NCBI GenBank assembly: GCA_030824555.1
Contig: JAVBXK010000067.1
Location: forward strand, 1 to 60,921
From: a bacterium
Lineage (GTDB): Bacteria > Pseudomonadota > Gammaproteobacteria > Burkholderiales > Burkholderiaceae_C
Length of the DNA: 60,921 nt
Reading direction: 5' to 3'
Shown here: piece by piece, positions 34,798 through 43,644 of the stretch
How positions within the stretch are numbered: the first letter of the stretch is position 1
How the letters are laid out: every line of letters begins with the position of its first letter
The notes under the pieces: generated by a model
Databases searched by the model: none
What the model saw: the letters and a program-made list of their open reading frames with translations, nothing else
What the model was told of the DNA's origin: nothing
Program-made: the position numbers and the translations under genes

Positions 34798-36621
34798 TCA
34801 GCTGCCCAGCACCAGCTCACCTTCGTCATTGATGCGGAACACGCCTTTGCCGTGCCGGTCGGTGGTTTGCCACACCTTGCCCCCCAAGCGCACCTCGGTG
34901 CCGCCGTGGATGGCCACGTCGACCGCAATGTGCGCACCGTCTGCCAGTTGCATGGCTGCTTGCAGGTTGGTGCGCTGTACCTCCAGTTCCAGCAACTCAC
35001 CCTGGTGCAGCCCTTGCGTCAGGGTGGCGCGGCCCGACAGGTCGTCTTTGTTGCGCTCGGGGTGCGCGGTCACGAAGTCAATGATTTTCTGCAAATTGGC
35101 AATCTCGGCTTCGTGCTTCGCCTTGCTCTGGTCCAGTAAAAACAGTTCTTTGGTCAGAGCCGGGTTGTAGCCAGCTTGCAGCAGCGTGTGCGGGCCGGCC
35201 TCCGAGCCCGCTTCGGCCACACGGATGCTGACCGTGGCCCGTGCATGCCCACCGATGAAACGCCCCTTCTTGCCCCCCGGTTTACCAATGATGACGTGGC
35301 CCAGCGCCGTGATTTCGCTGTGCATGGCGTAGTCGTCAAGCTCCACATTGGCTTCGGAGCGTAAAAACGCGTTCTCGGCATAACGGGCGTGGATGTGGCC
35401 CTGCGCCACCACTTTTGCACTGAACCAGCTGGTGGAGCCCGACTCTTTGCTGCTGTATTCACTGTGCCCGATCACGCCGCCTTTGATGATGACGTTGCCC
35501 GTGGCCTCGATTTCACCTGCCAGCACCGCACCGCCAATCAGCACATCGCCCGTGCAGGTGACCTTCATGCCGTCGGTCACATCACCCTTGATGTTGATGG
35601 CCCCGTCGAACTTCACGTTGCCAGTGGACAGGTCCACCTGTGGCAACACCATGTTGGGGTCGACTTTCACGCCGCGCGACACCATCACCGGCTGGCCGGT
35701 GACCGATGCCACCAGCAGGTCAACATCGTTGGCATCGGTTTCCACTCCCTTCAGCCCCGGTGCAAAGGGCCAGCTGGTGCCGGGTTTGGGGCGCAGCGGG
35801 TTGCCCCCCACGTCAAAGCCCTCTTCACCTGCGGTGGGGGGGATGCGCCGCAGCAGCGGTGTACCCGCTTTCACCACCACCAGGTCGCCCAGGTCACGGT
35901 AGTCAGCCATGCCGTGCTCGTCGATGTGCGGATGGCGCTCCGCCATGTCGGGCACGAGTTTTTCAAACTGGGTGTTTTCGCCGTTGATGCAGGGTTTGCC
36001 GTGGGCGATTTCCAGATCAGTGGCCATGCCCTTTTCGACAGCTGTGCCGAGGATGTCTTCCAGCAGCCCGGCGCGCACGCCCTTTTCGTTCAGCGCAGCC
36101 TTCACCTGCTCCAGCGTCAGGTTGATGCCGCCTTGGGGTGGCTGCAGAGTCATGGTGGCGGACATCTTGTCTTTGCTGATCTGCACCACGCAGCGTGCGT
36201 CGCGCCTTTCTCCGATGGCCACCGTCAGGGGCTGTTTGGTAACCGGTATTTGCTGGATCAGCTGCTGTATGCCAGGGTCGTTTTGCCACAGCGCGCCATG
36301 GCCCTGTGCCTTGACCAGCGCGTGGATGTCGGATGCCTGCAGCTTGGGGCCGGGCGTGGCGGTGTCAGCCGGGGGGGTGTAGGTGGCCTGCAGGGTGCGC
36401 TGGTCGGCGCTGAGTGCAAGGGTGATGCGAGAGGTGTCGGGTGCGGTGGCTGAGGTTGCAGCGGTTGCCGCAACGGGAGGGGCCGCCGCAGGTGCCACGC
36501 TCTCGGAAGCTGCGGGGGCACTGGGCTCGATGGGCGTGGTGTCGGGCGCAGCGGCGGAGGCCAGCGTGGGTGGCGGCTCAGCGGGCGGTGGCGGTTCAAC
36601 GGTGGCTTGGGTGGTGTCCAT
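34798..36621 (-). CDS. FapA family protein (DUF342, polymer-forming beta-helix)
   Basis: This 607-residue cytoplasmic protein has an N-terminal Pro/Ala/Thr-rich disordered stretch (about 1-75), a FapA N-terminal domain (PGPKLQASDIHALVKA onward) and a central right-handed beta-helix (about 290-480, with INIKGDVTDGMKVTCTGDVL and GEIEATGNVIIKGGVIGHSE). A coiled-coil-like segment (LFLLDQSKAKHEAEIANLQ) and a C-terminal beta domain complete it. The start is set by a strong GGGGGAG site. FapA-like proteins have been tied to flagellar assembly or cell-pole functions in other bacteria, but there are no flagellar genes nearby, so the role here is open. Confidence 0.85.
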   Translation of the reverse strand: MDTTQATVEPPPPAEPPPTLASAAAPDTTPIEPSAPAASESVAPAAAPPVAATAATSATAPDTSRITLALSADQRTLQATYTPPADTATPGPKLQASDIHALVKAQGHGALWQNDPGIQQLIQQIPVTKQPLTVAIGERRDARCVVQISKDKMSATMTLQPPQGGINLTLEQVKAALNEKGVRAGLLEDILGTAVEKGMATDLEIAHGKPCINGENTQFEKLVPDMAERHPHIDEHGMADYRDLGDLVVVKAGTPLLRRIPPTAGEEGFDVGGNPLRPKPGTSWPFAPGLKGVETDANDVDLLVASVTGQPVMVSRGVKVDPNMVLPQVDLSTGNVKFDGAINIKGDVTDGMKVTCTGDVLIGGAVLAGEIEATGNVIIKGGVIGHSEYSSKESGSTSWFSAKVVAQGHIHARYAENAFLRSEANVELDDYAMHSEITALGHVIIGKPGGKKGRFIGGHARATVSIRVAEAGSEAGPHTLLQAGYNPALTKELFLLDQSKAKHEAEIANLQKIIDFVTAHPERNKDDLSGRATLTQGLHQGELLELEVQRTNLQAAMQLADGAHIAVDVAIHGGTEVRLGGKVWQTTDRHGKGVFRINDEGELVLGS

Positions 36622-36794
36622 GTGTCTCCCCCGGTTCTGTGTGGCCCTGAGGTAGTGGGCCTGGCACGGGTTGAACCTATTTTGCGCGGTTTGTGCTGGC
36701 TTGACCATTGCAAACAGGGTGGGAAACCCGTGCATTTGCACTGGCAGACGCGTCAGACATGCCCTGCGCGCGGTGAGCCCCGTACGATACAAAA

Positions 36795-37691
36795 ATGAAA
36801 ATCGATTTTGACGGGGTGCAGGCCTTCGTGGCCGTGGCCGACCTGGGCGGCTTCAACAAGGCGGCCGAGCAGCTGCACATCACCCAGACGGCGCTGACGC
36901 GGCGCATCCAGAAGCTGGAAACCTACCTGGCCCTGAAGCTGCTGGACCGCACCACCCGCCGCGTGGAGTTGACCGCCGTGGGGCGCGACTTTTTGCCACG
37001 TGCCCGCAACATCGTGGCAGACATGACGGCCGCCGTGGAGCGCCTGAAAGACATGTCGCAGCACGCGCGGGGCCACATCACGTTGGCGTGCATCCCGTCC
37101 ATGACGTCGCACGTGCTGCCCGGCATCATCCGAAGTTATGCCGACCGCTACCCCGACAACCGCATCCGCTTGCTCGACGGCTCGTCGCACGAGGTGCGCG
37201 AGTCTGTGCTGTCGGGTCAGGCCGAACTGGGCATCGCCATCGAGGGTGAGCGCCACCCCAACCTGGCGGAAACGCCGCTGTTTGCCGACCCGCTGGTGTT
37301 CATCTGCCGCAGTCCGCATCCGCTGGAGGGGCGCAAGCAAGTCACCTGGACCGACATGCGCGACACCGAGCTGATCGGCGTGAGCAGCTTCATGGCCACC
37401 CGGGTGTTCATGGACTACCAGTTGGCCAAGCGCGGCATCCGCCTGCGCAGCAACTACGAGGTGCAGCACCACGCCACGGCGGTGAACCTGGTGGCCGCTG
37501 GCGTGGGCAGCGCCATCCTGCCGTCGTCCACGTTCAAAGAGGGCGACCGGCCCGGCGTGGTCAAGATCGCGCTGGGCAACCCGGTGGTGCGGCGCAAGGT
37601 GGTGTTGATTCAGGCCAAGCAGACCACGCTGTCACCGGCGGCCGCTGCGTTTGGCGAGTTGACGCTGTCCATGCTCAAACCGCAACAATGA
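36795..37691 (+). CDS. tcuR: LysR-family regulator of tricarballylate utilisation (TcuR-like)
   Basis: This 298-residue LysR protein has an N-terminal winged helix-turn-helix (about 5-64, with AAEQLHITQTALTRRIQKLE) and an effector domain beginning near 90. It lies 158 bp upstream of TcuA and reads in the same direction, as tcuR does relative to tcuAB in Salmonella. Assignment rests on gene neighbourhood, so the symbol is provisional. The short gap before it (36622-36794) shows no feature I can name. Confidence 0.7.
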   Translation: MKIDFDGVQAFVAVADLGGFNKAAEQLHITQTALTRRIQKLETYLALKLLDRTTRRVELTAVGRDFLPRARNIVADMTAAVERLKDMSQHARGHITLACIPSMTSHVLPGIIRSYADRYPDNRIRLLDGSSHEVRESVLSGQAELGIAIEGERHPNLAETPLFADPLVFICRSPHPLEGRKQVTWTDMRDTELIGVSSFMATRVFMDYQLAKRGIRLRSNYEVQHHATAVNLVAAGVGSAILPSSTFKEGDRPGVVKIALGNPVVRRKVVLIQAKQTTLSPAAAAFGELTLSMLKPQQ

Positions 37692-37756
37692 TGACCTGAT
37701 ATTCATTTATCAAAACAATCGGCAACTGGAAGAATCGCGCTCCGTGATGTGAGAGC

Positions 37757-37830
37757 CCCCAAGCCTGTCGCCGTGCGTCAGGCTGCCCCCGGAGGGGGTG
37801 AGAAAACTTTGGGTGGCGCCACGTTTTCTC
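37757..37830 (+). promoter_or_regulatory. REP-like element and long hairpin in the tcuA leader
   Basis: The gap between tcuR and tcuA contains a GC hairpin (CCCCC-GGA-GGGGG, near 37786-37798) in a REP-like context. It also contains a stronger nested dyad: arms GAGAAAAC (37800-37807) and GTTTTCTC (37823-37830) enclosing the perfect palindrome GTGGCGCCAC (37813-37822), with a 5-base bulge on the left. The ribosome site GAGGAG follows three bases after the right arm. It could be a LysR binding site, a stabilising 5' structure or a partial attenuator. Confidence 0.55.
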
Positions 37831-37849
37831 ATGAGGAGACCGATTTTTC

Positions 37850-39301
37850 ATGGACACCGATGTGCTGGTGATCGGCGGCGGCAACGCTGCCTTGTGTGCG
37901 GCCCTGATGGCCGCCGAGGCGGGGGCCCGCGTGCAACTGCTGGAGGCCGCCCCGCGCGAGTGGCGTGGCGGCAATTCGGGCCACACCCGCAACCTGCGCT
38001 GCATGCACGATGCCCCGCAGGACGTGCTGGTGGACGCCTACCCCGAAGAAGAATTCTGGCAAGACCTGCTCAAGGTCACCGGCGGCCAGACCAACGAACA
38101 CCTGGCGCGCCTGACCATCCGCGCCTCGTCCACCTGCCGCGACTGGATGCGCCGCCACGGCGTGCACTTTCAGCCGCCCCTGTCGGGGGCGCTGCACGTG
38201 GCCCGCACCAACGCCTTCTTCATGGGCGGGGGCAAGGCACTCGTCAACGCCTACTACCGCAGCGCCGAGCGCCTGGGTGTGCGCATCCGCTATGACGCAC
38301 CAGTCGACAAACTGGAGATTGAAAACGGCCGTTTCGTGGCCGCTCACGTCAAGGGCGAACGCATCGCGGCCAAGGCCTGTGTGCTGGCCGCGGGTGGTTT
38401 CGAGTCCAACCGCGAGTGGTTGCGCCAGGCCTGGGGCCAGAACGAACGTGGCGAGTGGCCTGCCGACCAGTTCCTGATACGGGGCACCCGCTTCAACCAG
38501 GGCACGCTGCTGCGGCACATGCTGGACGACCATGGGGCCGACCGCATCGGTGACCCCACGCAGGCGCACATGGTGGCCATCGACGCGCGTGCCCCGTTGT
38601 ACGACGGGGGCATTTGCACCCGCATCGACTGCGTGTCGCTGGGCGTGGTGGTCAACCGCGAGGCCCAGCGCTTTTACGACGAGGGCGAAGACTTCTGGCC
38701 CAAGCGTTACGCCATCTGGGGGCGGCTGGTGGCGCAGCAGCCGGGGCAAGTTGCCTACTCGGTCATCGACAGCAAGGCCATCGGCCGTTTCATGCCACCG
38801 GTGTTCCCGGGCGTGCAGGCCAACAGCCTGCCCGAGCTGGCCCAGGCCATCGGGCTGGACGTGGACACCTTCATGCGTACGCTGAATGCCTACAACGCCG
38901 CCTGCCGCGTGGGCACCTTTGACCACACGCAACTGGACGACTGCCACACCGACGGCGTGGCACCGGCCAAAACCCATTGGGCACGGCCTATCGATACCGC
39001 GCCGTTTTATGCGTATGCGGTGCGGCCGGGCGTGACCTTCACCTACCTGGGCCTGCACACCGACGACACCGCCGCCGTGCGGTTTGGCGACGTGCCCAGC
39101 CCCAACCTGTTCGTGGCCGGCGAAATGATGGCGGGCAACGTGCTGGGCAAGGGCTACACCGCCGGGGTGGGCATGTCGATAGGCACGGCGTTCGGGCGCA
39201 TCGCGGGTGTCAATGCGGCTTATGCATCAAAAAGCCATACAGCGCTTTCAGGTAAAGCGATGGCAGCTATCAACGGAGGAGTTGAGCATGCAATCGCTTG
39301 A
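37850..39301 (+). CDS. tcuA: FAD-dependent tricarballylate dehydrogenase
   Basis: TcuA oxidises tricarballylate to cis-aconitate and passes electrons to TcuB. This 483-residue flavoprotein opens [23 protein letters not shown] (FAD Rossmann motif GGGNAA). It has [11 protein letters not shown], the fumarate-reductase/Tcu-type capping domain and a C-terminal FAD segment ([37 protein letters not shown]). The last roughly 25 residues, after GVNAAYA, are coded by an interspersed repeat and do not look like family sequence. The repeat also carries the reading frame into the tcuB start, giving a 14-bp overlap. It is followed by TcuB and a Bug receptor rather than the MFS importer TcuC. Confidence 0.9.
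   Translation: MDTDVLVIGGGNAALCAALMAAEAGARVQLLEAAPREWRGGNSGHTRNLRCMHDAPQDVLVDAYPEEEFWQDLLKVTGGQTNEHLARLTIRASSTCRDWMRRHGVHFQPPLSGALHVARTNAFFMGGGKALVNAYYRSAERLGVRIRYDAPVDKLEIENGRFVAAHVKGERIAAKACVLAAGGFESNREWLRQAWGQNERGEWPADQFLIRGTRFNQGTLLRHMLDDHGADRIGDPTQAHMVAIDARAPLYDGGICTRIDCVSLGVVVNREAQRFYDEGEDFWPKRYAIWGRLVAQQPGQVAYSVIDSKAIGRFMPPVFPGVQANSLPELAQAIGLDVDTFMRTLNAYNAACRVGTFDHTQLDDCHTDGVAPAKTHWARPIDTAPFYAYAVRPGVTFTYLGLHTDDTAAVRFGDVPSPNLFVAGEMMAGNVLGKGYTAGVGMSIGTAFGRIAGVNAAYASKSHTALSGKAMAAINGGVEHAIA
39225..39270 (-). repeat. Short interspersed repeat, copy 3 (3' end of tcuA)
   Basis: On the minus strand it reads ATAGCTGCCATCGCTTTACC, then TGAAAGCGCTGTATGGC and TTTTTGATG. It replaces the natural end of tcuA and lies 18 bp before the tcuB start codon, next to the tcuB ribosome site (GGAGG). 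Confidence 0.75.
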
Positions 39302-40466
39302 AGCCCTGACACGTGATGCCCAGGCCCTGGCCAGGGGCGAACCTGTGCCCCTCACGCCGCCTGAGGCCGAGGTGGCTCGCCAGATGCAGATCTGCAACGC
39401 CTGCCGCTACTGCGAAGGTTTTTGTGCCGTGTTCCCGGCCATGACGCGCCGCCTGTCGTTTGCCAAGGCCGACGTGCATTTCATGGCCAACCTGTGCCAC
39501 AACTGCGGTGCTTGCCTGCACGCCTGCCAGTACGCGCCGCCCCACGAATTTGGCATCAACGTGCCCAAGGCCATGGCCGAGGTGCGGGGTCAAACCTATG
39601 CCGACTACGCGTGGCCGCCAGCTTTGGGCGGGCTGTACCAACGCAACGGGCTGACGCTGGCGCTGGCACTGGCCGCCTCGCTGGCCGGGTTCCTGGTGTT
39701 GGCTGCAGTGGGGCACCGGGGCATGGCGGCACTGGTGTCGCCAGTGGGCAATTTCTACGACATCTTCCCGCACAACCTGCTGGTGGCGCTGTTTGCACCG
39801 GTGTTCTGTTTGGTGGTGTTGGCGCTGGGGCTTGGGGTGCGGCGCTTCTGGCGCGACATCACGCCTGCCACCAGCGGTGCGCCATTGAACCTGCCTGCCA
39901 CCGCCGAGGCCACGCAAAACGTGCTGCAGCTGACCTACCTCGGCGGTGGGCACGGTGACGGCTGCCACAACGACGACGATGCCTACACCCTGTCGCGTCG
40001 CCGCTTCCACCACCTCACTTTCTACGGCTTCATGCTGTGCTTTGCGGCCACCAGCGTGGCCACGCTGCAGCATTACTTGCTTGGCATGCCCGCGCCGTAT
40101 GACTTGCCGTCGTTGCCCAAGTTGCTGGGTGTGACCGGGGGTCTGAGCCTGCTGGTGGGCACAGTGGGCCTGTGGCGCCTGAACCGCCGCCGCCACCCGC
40201 TGCATGGCGACCCGGCACAAAAGCCGATGGACCTGGGCTTCATCGCGCTGCTGTGCCTCACCAGTGCCAGCGGGCTGGCCTTGTGGCTGGCACGCGGCTC
40301 GGCTGCGCAGGGCGTGCTGCTGTGCCTGCACTTGGGCGCGGTGATGGCGCTGTTTGCCACCTTGCCCTACGGCAAGTTTGCCCACGGCGTGTTCCGCACC
40401 GCTGCGCTGCTGCGCCACGCCGTCGAAAAACGGCAACCCAACCCCATCGGCCTGGGGGCCGACTGA
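39288..40466 (+). CDS. tcuB: Tricarballylate utilisation 4Fe-4S/cytochrome membrane protein
   Basis: TcuB re-oxidises the flavin of TcuA and passes electrons to the quinone pool. This 392-residue protein has two cysteine clusters near its N-terminus ([11 protein letters not shown] and [11 protein letters not shown]) for iron-sulfur centres. About six membrane helices follow, with conserved His ([25 protein letters not shown]) suited to heme ligation. The start at 39288 is set by a GGAGGAGTT ribosome site and overlaps the repeat-derived end of tcuA. The pair TcuA-TcuB is diagnostic for this pathway. Confidence 0.92.
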   Translation: MQSLEALTRDAQALARGEPVPLTPPEAEVARQMQICNACRYCEGFCAVFPAMTRRLSFAKADVHFMANLCHNCGACLHACQYAPPHEFGINVPKAMAEVRGQTYADYAWPPALGGLYQRNGLTLALALAASLAGFLVLAAVGHRGMAALVSPVGNFYDIFPHNLLVALFAPVFCLVVLALGLGVRRFWRDITPATSGAPLNLPATAEATQNVLQLTYLGGGHGDGCHNDDDAYTLSRRRFHHLTFYGFMLCFAATSVATLQHYLLGMPAPYDLPSLPKLLGVTGGLSLLVGTVGLWRLNRRRHPLHGDPAQKPMDLGFIALLCLTSASGLALWLARGSAAQGVLLCLHLGAVMALFATLPYGKFAHGVFRTAALLRHAVEKRQPNPIGLGAD

Positions 40467-40514
40467 CCTTTTCGACCTGTTCCCCCCACTTTCAACCCAC
40501 CACTGGAGACAACC

Positions 40515-41501
40515 ATGAACAAGCGCCATTTTTTGCGCGTGAGTGCCTGCGCCTGCGCGGCCGCCGCGTTGCTGACCGGCCCTGCGGCCCAGGCCCAGGA
40601 CTTTCCCAACAAAAAGCCCGTGACCATCGTGGTGGGGTTTGCCGCAGGCGGTGCCGCCGATGCGGCGGCCCGCATCATTGGCAAGAAGCTGGGTGACCAG
40701 TTGGGAGTGCCCGTCATCATCGACAACAAGGCCGGTGCGGGCGGCAACATCGCCCACCAGTACGTTGCCAAGTCCGCGCCTACCGACGGCAGTGTGATTT
40801 TGTTCGGTTCGGTCGGCCCGCTGGCCATCGCGCCGCACCTCATGAAGCTGCCATACGACCCGGTGAAAGACCTGGCCCCCATCACCATGGGCGTCAACTT
40901 TCCCAACGTGCTGGTGGTGGGGGCCGACACCAAAATCAAAACCTTTGCCGAGTTCATTGCCTACGCCAAAAAGAACCCAGGCAAGCTGGAATACGCGTCC
41001 ACCGGCGCCGGTTCGGCCTCGCACCTGGCGGGTGAGCTGATGGACGACATGGCCAAGATCGAGACGGTGCACGTGCCCTACAAGGGCGGTGCCCCGGCGT
41101 TGCAGGACTTGCTGGGCGGTCGCGTGGCCATGTACTACTCGACGTTGAACACCGCGCAACCCCATTTCCAGAGCGGCAAGCTCGTGCCTCTGGCATCTAC
41201 CGGCCCCAAGCGGCTGCCGCAGTTGCCCAACGTGCCCACCATTGCCGAGTCGGGCTACCCCGGTTACAGCGCCACCAATTGGTACGCGTTCGTGGCACCG
41301 TCCAAAGTGCCTGCGCCCATCCTGGACCGGTTGAATGCCGAGCTGGTCAAGGTGCTCAAAAACCCCGATGTGGTCACCGAACTCAACGGCCATGGCATGC
41401 CACCCCAACCCGGCACGCGTGACGAATTGGCCAAAGAAATCGAGCGCGAGTCGGCCACCTGGGGCCGCGTGATCCGCGACCGAAAAATCACCATGCAGTG
41501 A
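40515..41501 (+). CDS. Tripartite tricarboxylate transporter substrate-binding protein (Bug/TctC family) D
   Basis: This 328-residue periplasmic receptor has a signal peptide ending AQA and the Bug start FPNKKPVTIVVGFAAGGAAD, then YKGGAPALQDLLGGRVA. It lies 48 bp after tcuB, with a GGAG ribosome site. In Salmonella the importer TcuC is an MFS protein; in this cluster the receptor occupies that position, so it may bind tricarballylate, citrate or aconitate. No TctA/TctB is present in the window. Confidence 0.93.
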   Translation: MNKRHFLRVSACACAAAALLTGPAAQAQDFPNKKPVTIVVGFAAGGAADAAARIIGKKLGDQLGVPVIIDNKAGAGGNIAHQYVAKSAPTDGSVILFGSVGPLAIAPHLMKLPYDPVKDLAPITMGVNFPNVLVVGADTKIKTFAEFIAYAKKNPGKLEYASTGAGSASHLAGELMDDMAKIETVHVPYKGGAPALQDLLGGRVAMYYSTLNTAQPHFQSGKLVPLASTGPKRLPQLPNVPTIAESGYPGYSATNWYAFVAPSKVPAPILDRLNAELVKVLKNPDVVTELNGHGMPPQPGTRDELAKEIERESATWGRVIRDRKITMQ

Positions 41502-41545
41502 TGGGCTGCGCCCATTCGCCATTCAAACCACAACGGAGACAACAC

Positions 41546-42376
41546 ATGCGCACACTCAGTCAACTTTCACGCAGCCTCACCCGCCGTGCCCTGGGCGGCA
41601 TCCTGGTGGCCCTGTTTGCCACACAAGCCGCGCTGGCGGGTGACATCAGGGTCGTGACCTCGGGGGCTTTCACCGAAGCCTACAAAAAGCTGGTACCCAT
41701 TTACGAGGCAGCATCGGGCCACAAGGTCATCAGTTCGTATGGGGCATCCATCGGCAACGCACCCGACTCCATTCCCAGCCGCTTTGCCCGGGGAGAGGCG
41801 TTTGACCTCGTCATCCTGTCAGAAGGTGGCCTGGAAGCACTGATGCGTGACGGCAAGTTGGTGAAAGGGTCGCGCGTGGACGTGGTGCGTTCGCAAATCG
41901 GCGCGGCGGTTCGCAAGGGCACGCCCAAGCCCGACATCAGCACGGTGGCGGCATTGACGCAAACGCTGTTGAACGCGAAGTCAGTCGCGTATTCGGCCAG
42001 CGCCAGTGGTACCTATCTGTCGACCGAAATGTTCCCCAAACTGGGCGTGCAAGAGCGGCTCGCCGTGACCGGGAAAAAGATTCTCAGCGAACGCGTCGGG
42101 GCGGTGGTGGCCCGTGGCGATGCGGAGCTGGGTTTTCAGCAGGTGAGCGAGCTGATTTACTTCAAGGAGCTTGACTTCATCGGCACCTTGCCAGACGAGG
42201 TGCAGCAAACCATTTTCTTCTCGGCAGGTTTGGTCGAAGGGGCTGCCCAGCCTGAGCTCGCGCGCCACTTGCTGCGCTTCCTGACATCGCCCGCCGTGGC
42301 TGACATCGTTCGCGCCACGGGCCTCGACCCCGTCGATCAGCGGGCCGTTCAGGCCAGCACTGCCAAGTCGCAATGA
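41546..42376 (+). CDS. ModA-like periplasmic substrate-binding protein
   Basis: This 276-residue protein has a signal peptide ending ALAG (start set by a CGGAG site) and a mature region beginning DIRVVTSGAFTEAYKKLVPIYE, like the SBP_bac_11/ModA family that binds oxyanions or small carboxylates. No ABC permease or ATPase follows. It is read in the same direction as Bug receptor D (44 bp gap) and the chromate transporter genes. Whether it binds molybdate, another oxyanion or an organic acid is not visible; related genes beside Bug receptors are frequent in this bacterial family, from memory. Confidence 0.75.
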   Translation: MRTLSQLSRSLTRRALGGILVALFATQAALAGDIRVVTSGAFTEAYKKLVPIYEAASGHKVISSYGASIGNAPDSIPSRFARGEAFDLVILSEGGLEALMRDGKLVKGSRVDVVRSQIGAAVRKGTPKPDISTVAALTQTLLNAKSVAYSASASGTYLSTEMFPKLGVQERLAVTGKKILSERVGAVVARGDAELGFQQVSELIYFKELDFIGTLPDEVQQTIFFSAGLVEGAAQPELARHLLRFLTSPAVADIVRATGLDPVDQRAVQASTAKSQ

Positions 42377-42386
42377 GCCACTGGCG

Positions 42387-43007
42387 ATGAGCCTGCCCGA
42401 CGACGCCTGCACCCAGTCGCTTGATGCGAGCCTGAAGACGCAGTCAATGAAGCCGCAACGGTTGGACGAGCTGTTCCGGGCGTTTTCAGTGATGTCGCTG
42501 CAAGGGTTCGGTGGTGTGCTGGCGGTGGTTCACCGCGAGCTGGTCGACAAGCGCCGCTGGCTGACCGATGCCGAGTTCATCGAGGACTGGGCCGTGGCAC
42601 AGGTGATGCCCGGTCCCAACGTCTGCAACCTGGCGTTGATGTTCGGCGACCGGCACATGGGCTGGCCAGGGGCGCTGTCGGCGTTGGCAGGCCTCCTGGT
42701 GTTTCCACTGCTGCTGTTGCTGGCCGTGGCCACGCTGTTCAACCAGTGGGCCGATTGGCCTGCGGTGGACGGCGCCTTGCGCGGCATGGGGGCGGTGGCG
42801 GCGGGGCTGATTGCCGGTGCCGCTTTGAAGCTGTTGCAAAGCCTCAGACAGCATGTGCTGGGGTTCGTTGCCATCGTGTGTCTGGTGGCTGCGGCCTTTG
42901 TCGGCACCGTGGCGCTGACGTTGCCGCTGCATCTCATCGTGCTGGGTTTGGGCAGTGTGGCGTGTGCCTTGACGTGGCGGGCTTTGCGCACGCAGAGGGT
43001 GGCATGA
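42387..43007 (+). CDS. Chromate transporter, N-terminal (ChrA-type) half
   Basis: This 206-residue CHR-family membrane protein has the family marks FRAFSVMSLQGFGGVLAVVHRE and QVMPGPNVCNLALMFGD. It contains about six membrane segments and matches the short, single-domain ChrA type that works as a pair with a second subunit. The start at 42387 lies 10 bp after the binding-protein gene; an internal Met at 42447 is an alternative. Its end overlaps the second half-gene as ATGA. Function as a chromate or sulfate-type antiporter is family knowledge. Confidence 0.85.
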   Translation: MSLPDDACTQSLDASLKTQSMKPQRLDELFRAFSVMSLQGFGGVLAVVHRELVDKRRWLTDAEFIEDWAVAQVMPGPNVCNLALMFGDRHMGWPGALSALAGLLVFPLLLLLAVATLFNQWADWPAVDGALRGMGAVAAGLIAGAALKLLQSLRQHVLGFVAIVCLVAAAFVGTVALTLPLHLIVLGLGSVACALTWRALRTQRVA

Positions 43008-43588
43008 GCGGGCTCGACTGGTGGCATTACGGCCTGTTTCACCTGTCGGTGTCGCTGCTGGCCGTGGGCGGTGCGGTCACGCTGGTGCCCGACCTGTAAC
43101 GCTATGCCGTCACGCAGCACAGCCTGCTGAGCGCTGCGCAGTTCAAACACGCACTGGTGCTGGCGCAGGCTGCGCCCGGTCCCAACGTGTTGTACATCGC
43201 CCTGGTGGGGGGGCAGGTGGGTGTCAACGCCGCAGGCCCCGGTGCCAGCGGCTGGCTGACCGTTGGGTTGGGCACCTTGGGCTTGCTGCTGGGCCTGTTG
43301 GGTGTGCTGCTGCCCAGCTCGATCCTGACGCTGGCCATCGCACGGTGGTGCAACCGCCACCCAAGCTGGACGGGTATTCAGGCCTTTCGCCAGGGCATGG
43401 CACCCGTCGTGGTGGGGGTGCTGTTGTCGGGTGCCTGGTTGCTGGCCCGGGCCGATGGCCACTGGGCGGTCAGCGGCGGGCTGTGGGTGGTGAGCGGTGT
43501 GTGCACGGTGCTGGTCTGGCGGACCCGTTTGCACCTGCTTTGGATGCTGGGTGCCGGTGCGCTGTTGGGCGCTGCCGGTTTGATTTGA
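43004..43588 (+). pseudogene. Chromate transporter, second subunit, interrupted by a nonsense codon
   Basis: From the ATG at 43004 the frame reads MSGLDWWHYGLFHLSVSLLA and on to VTLVPDL, then a TAA at 43097-43099. The same frame continues RYAVTQHSLLSAAQFKHAL and LAQAAPGPNVLYIALVGGQVG to 43588. CHR proteins usually have a polar residue before RY, so a single C-to-T change in CAA would explain the stop. No frameshift is needed. The second half may be restarted from the Met at 43157, but that lacks the first helix. The first half (42387-43007) may now be alone. Confidence 0.8.
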
Positions 43589-43644
43589 CCCCGGATGCGG
43601 GCGCCGTTGTGGCGGCCGGTCCCATTACCGAGAGGAGACCTTGA

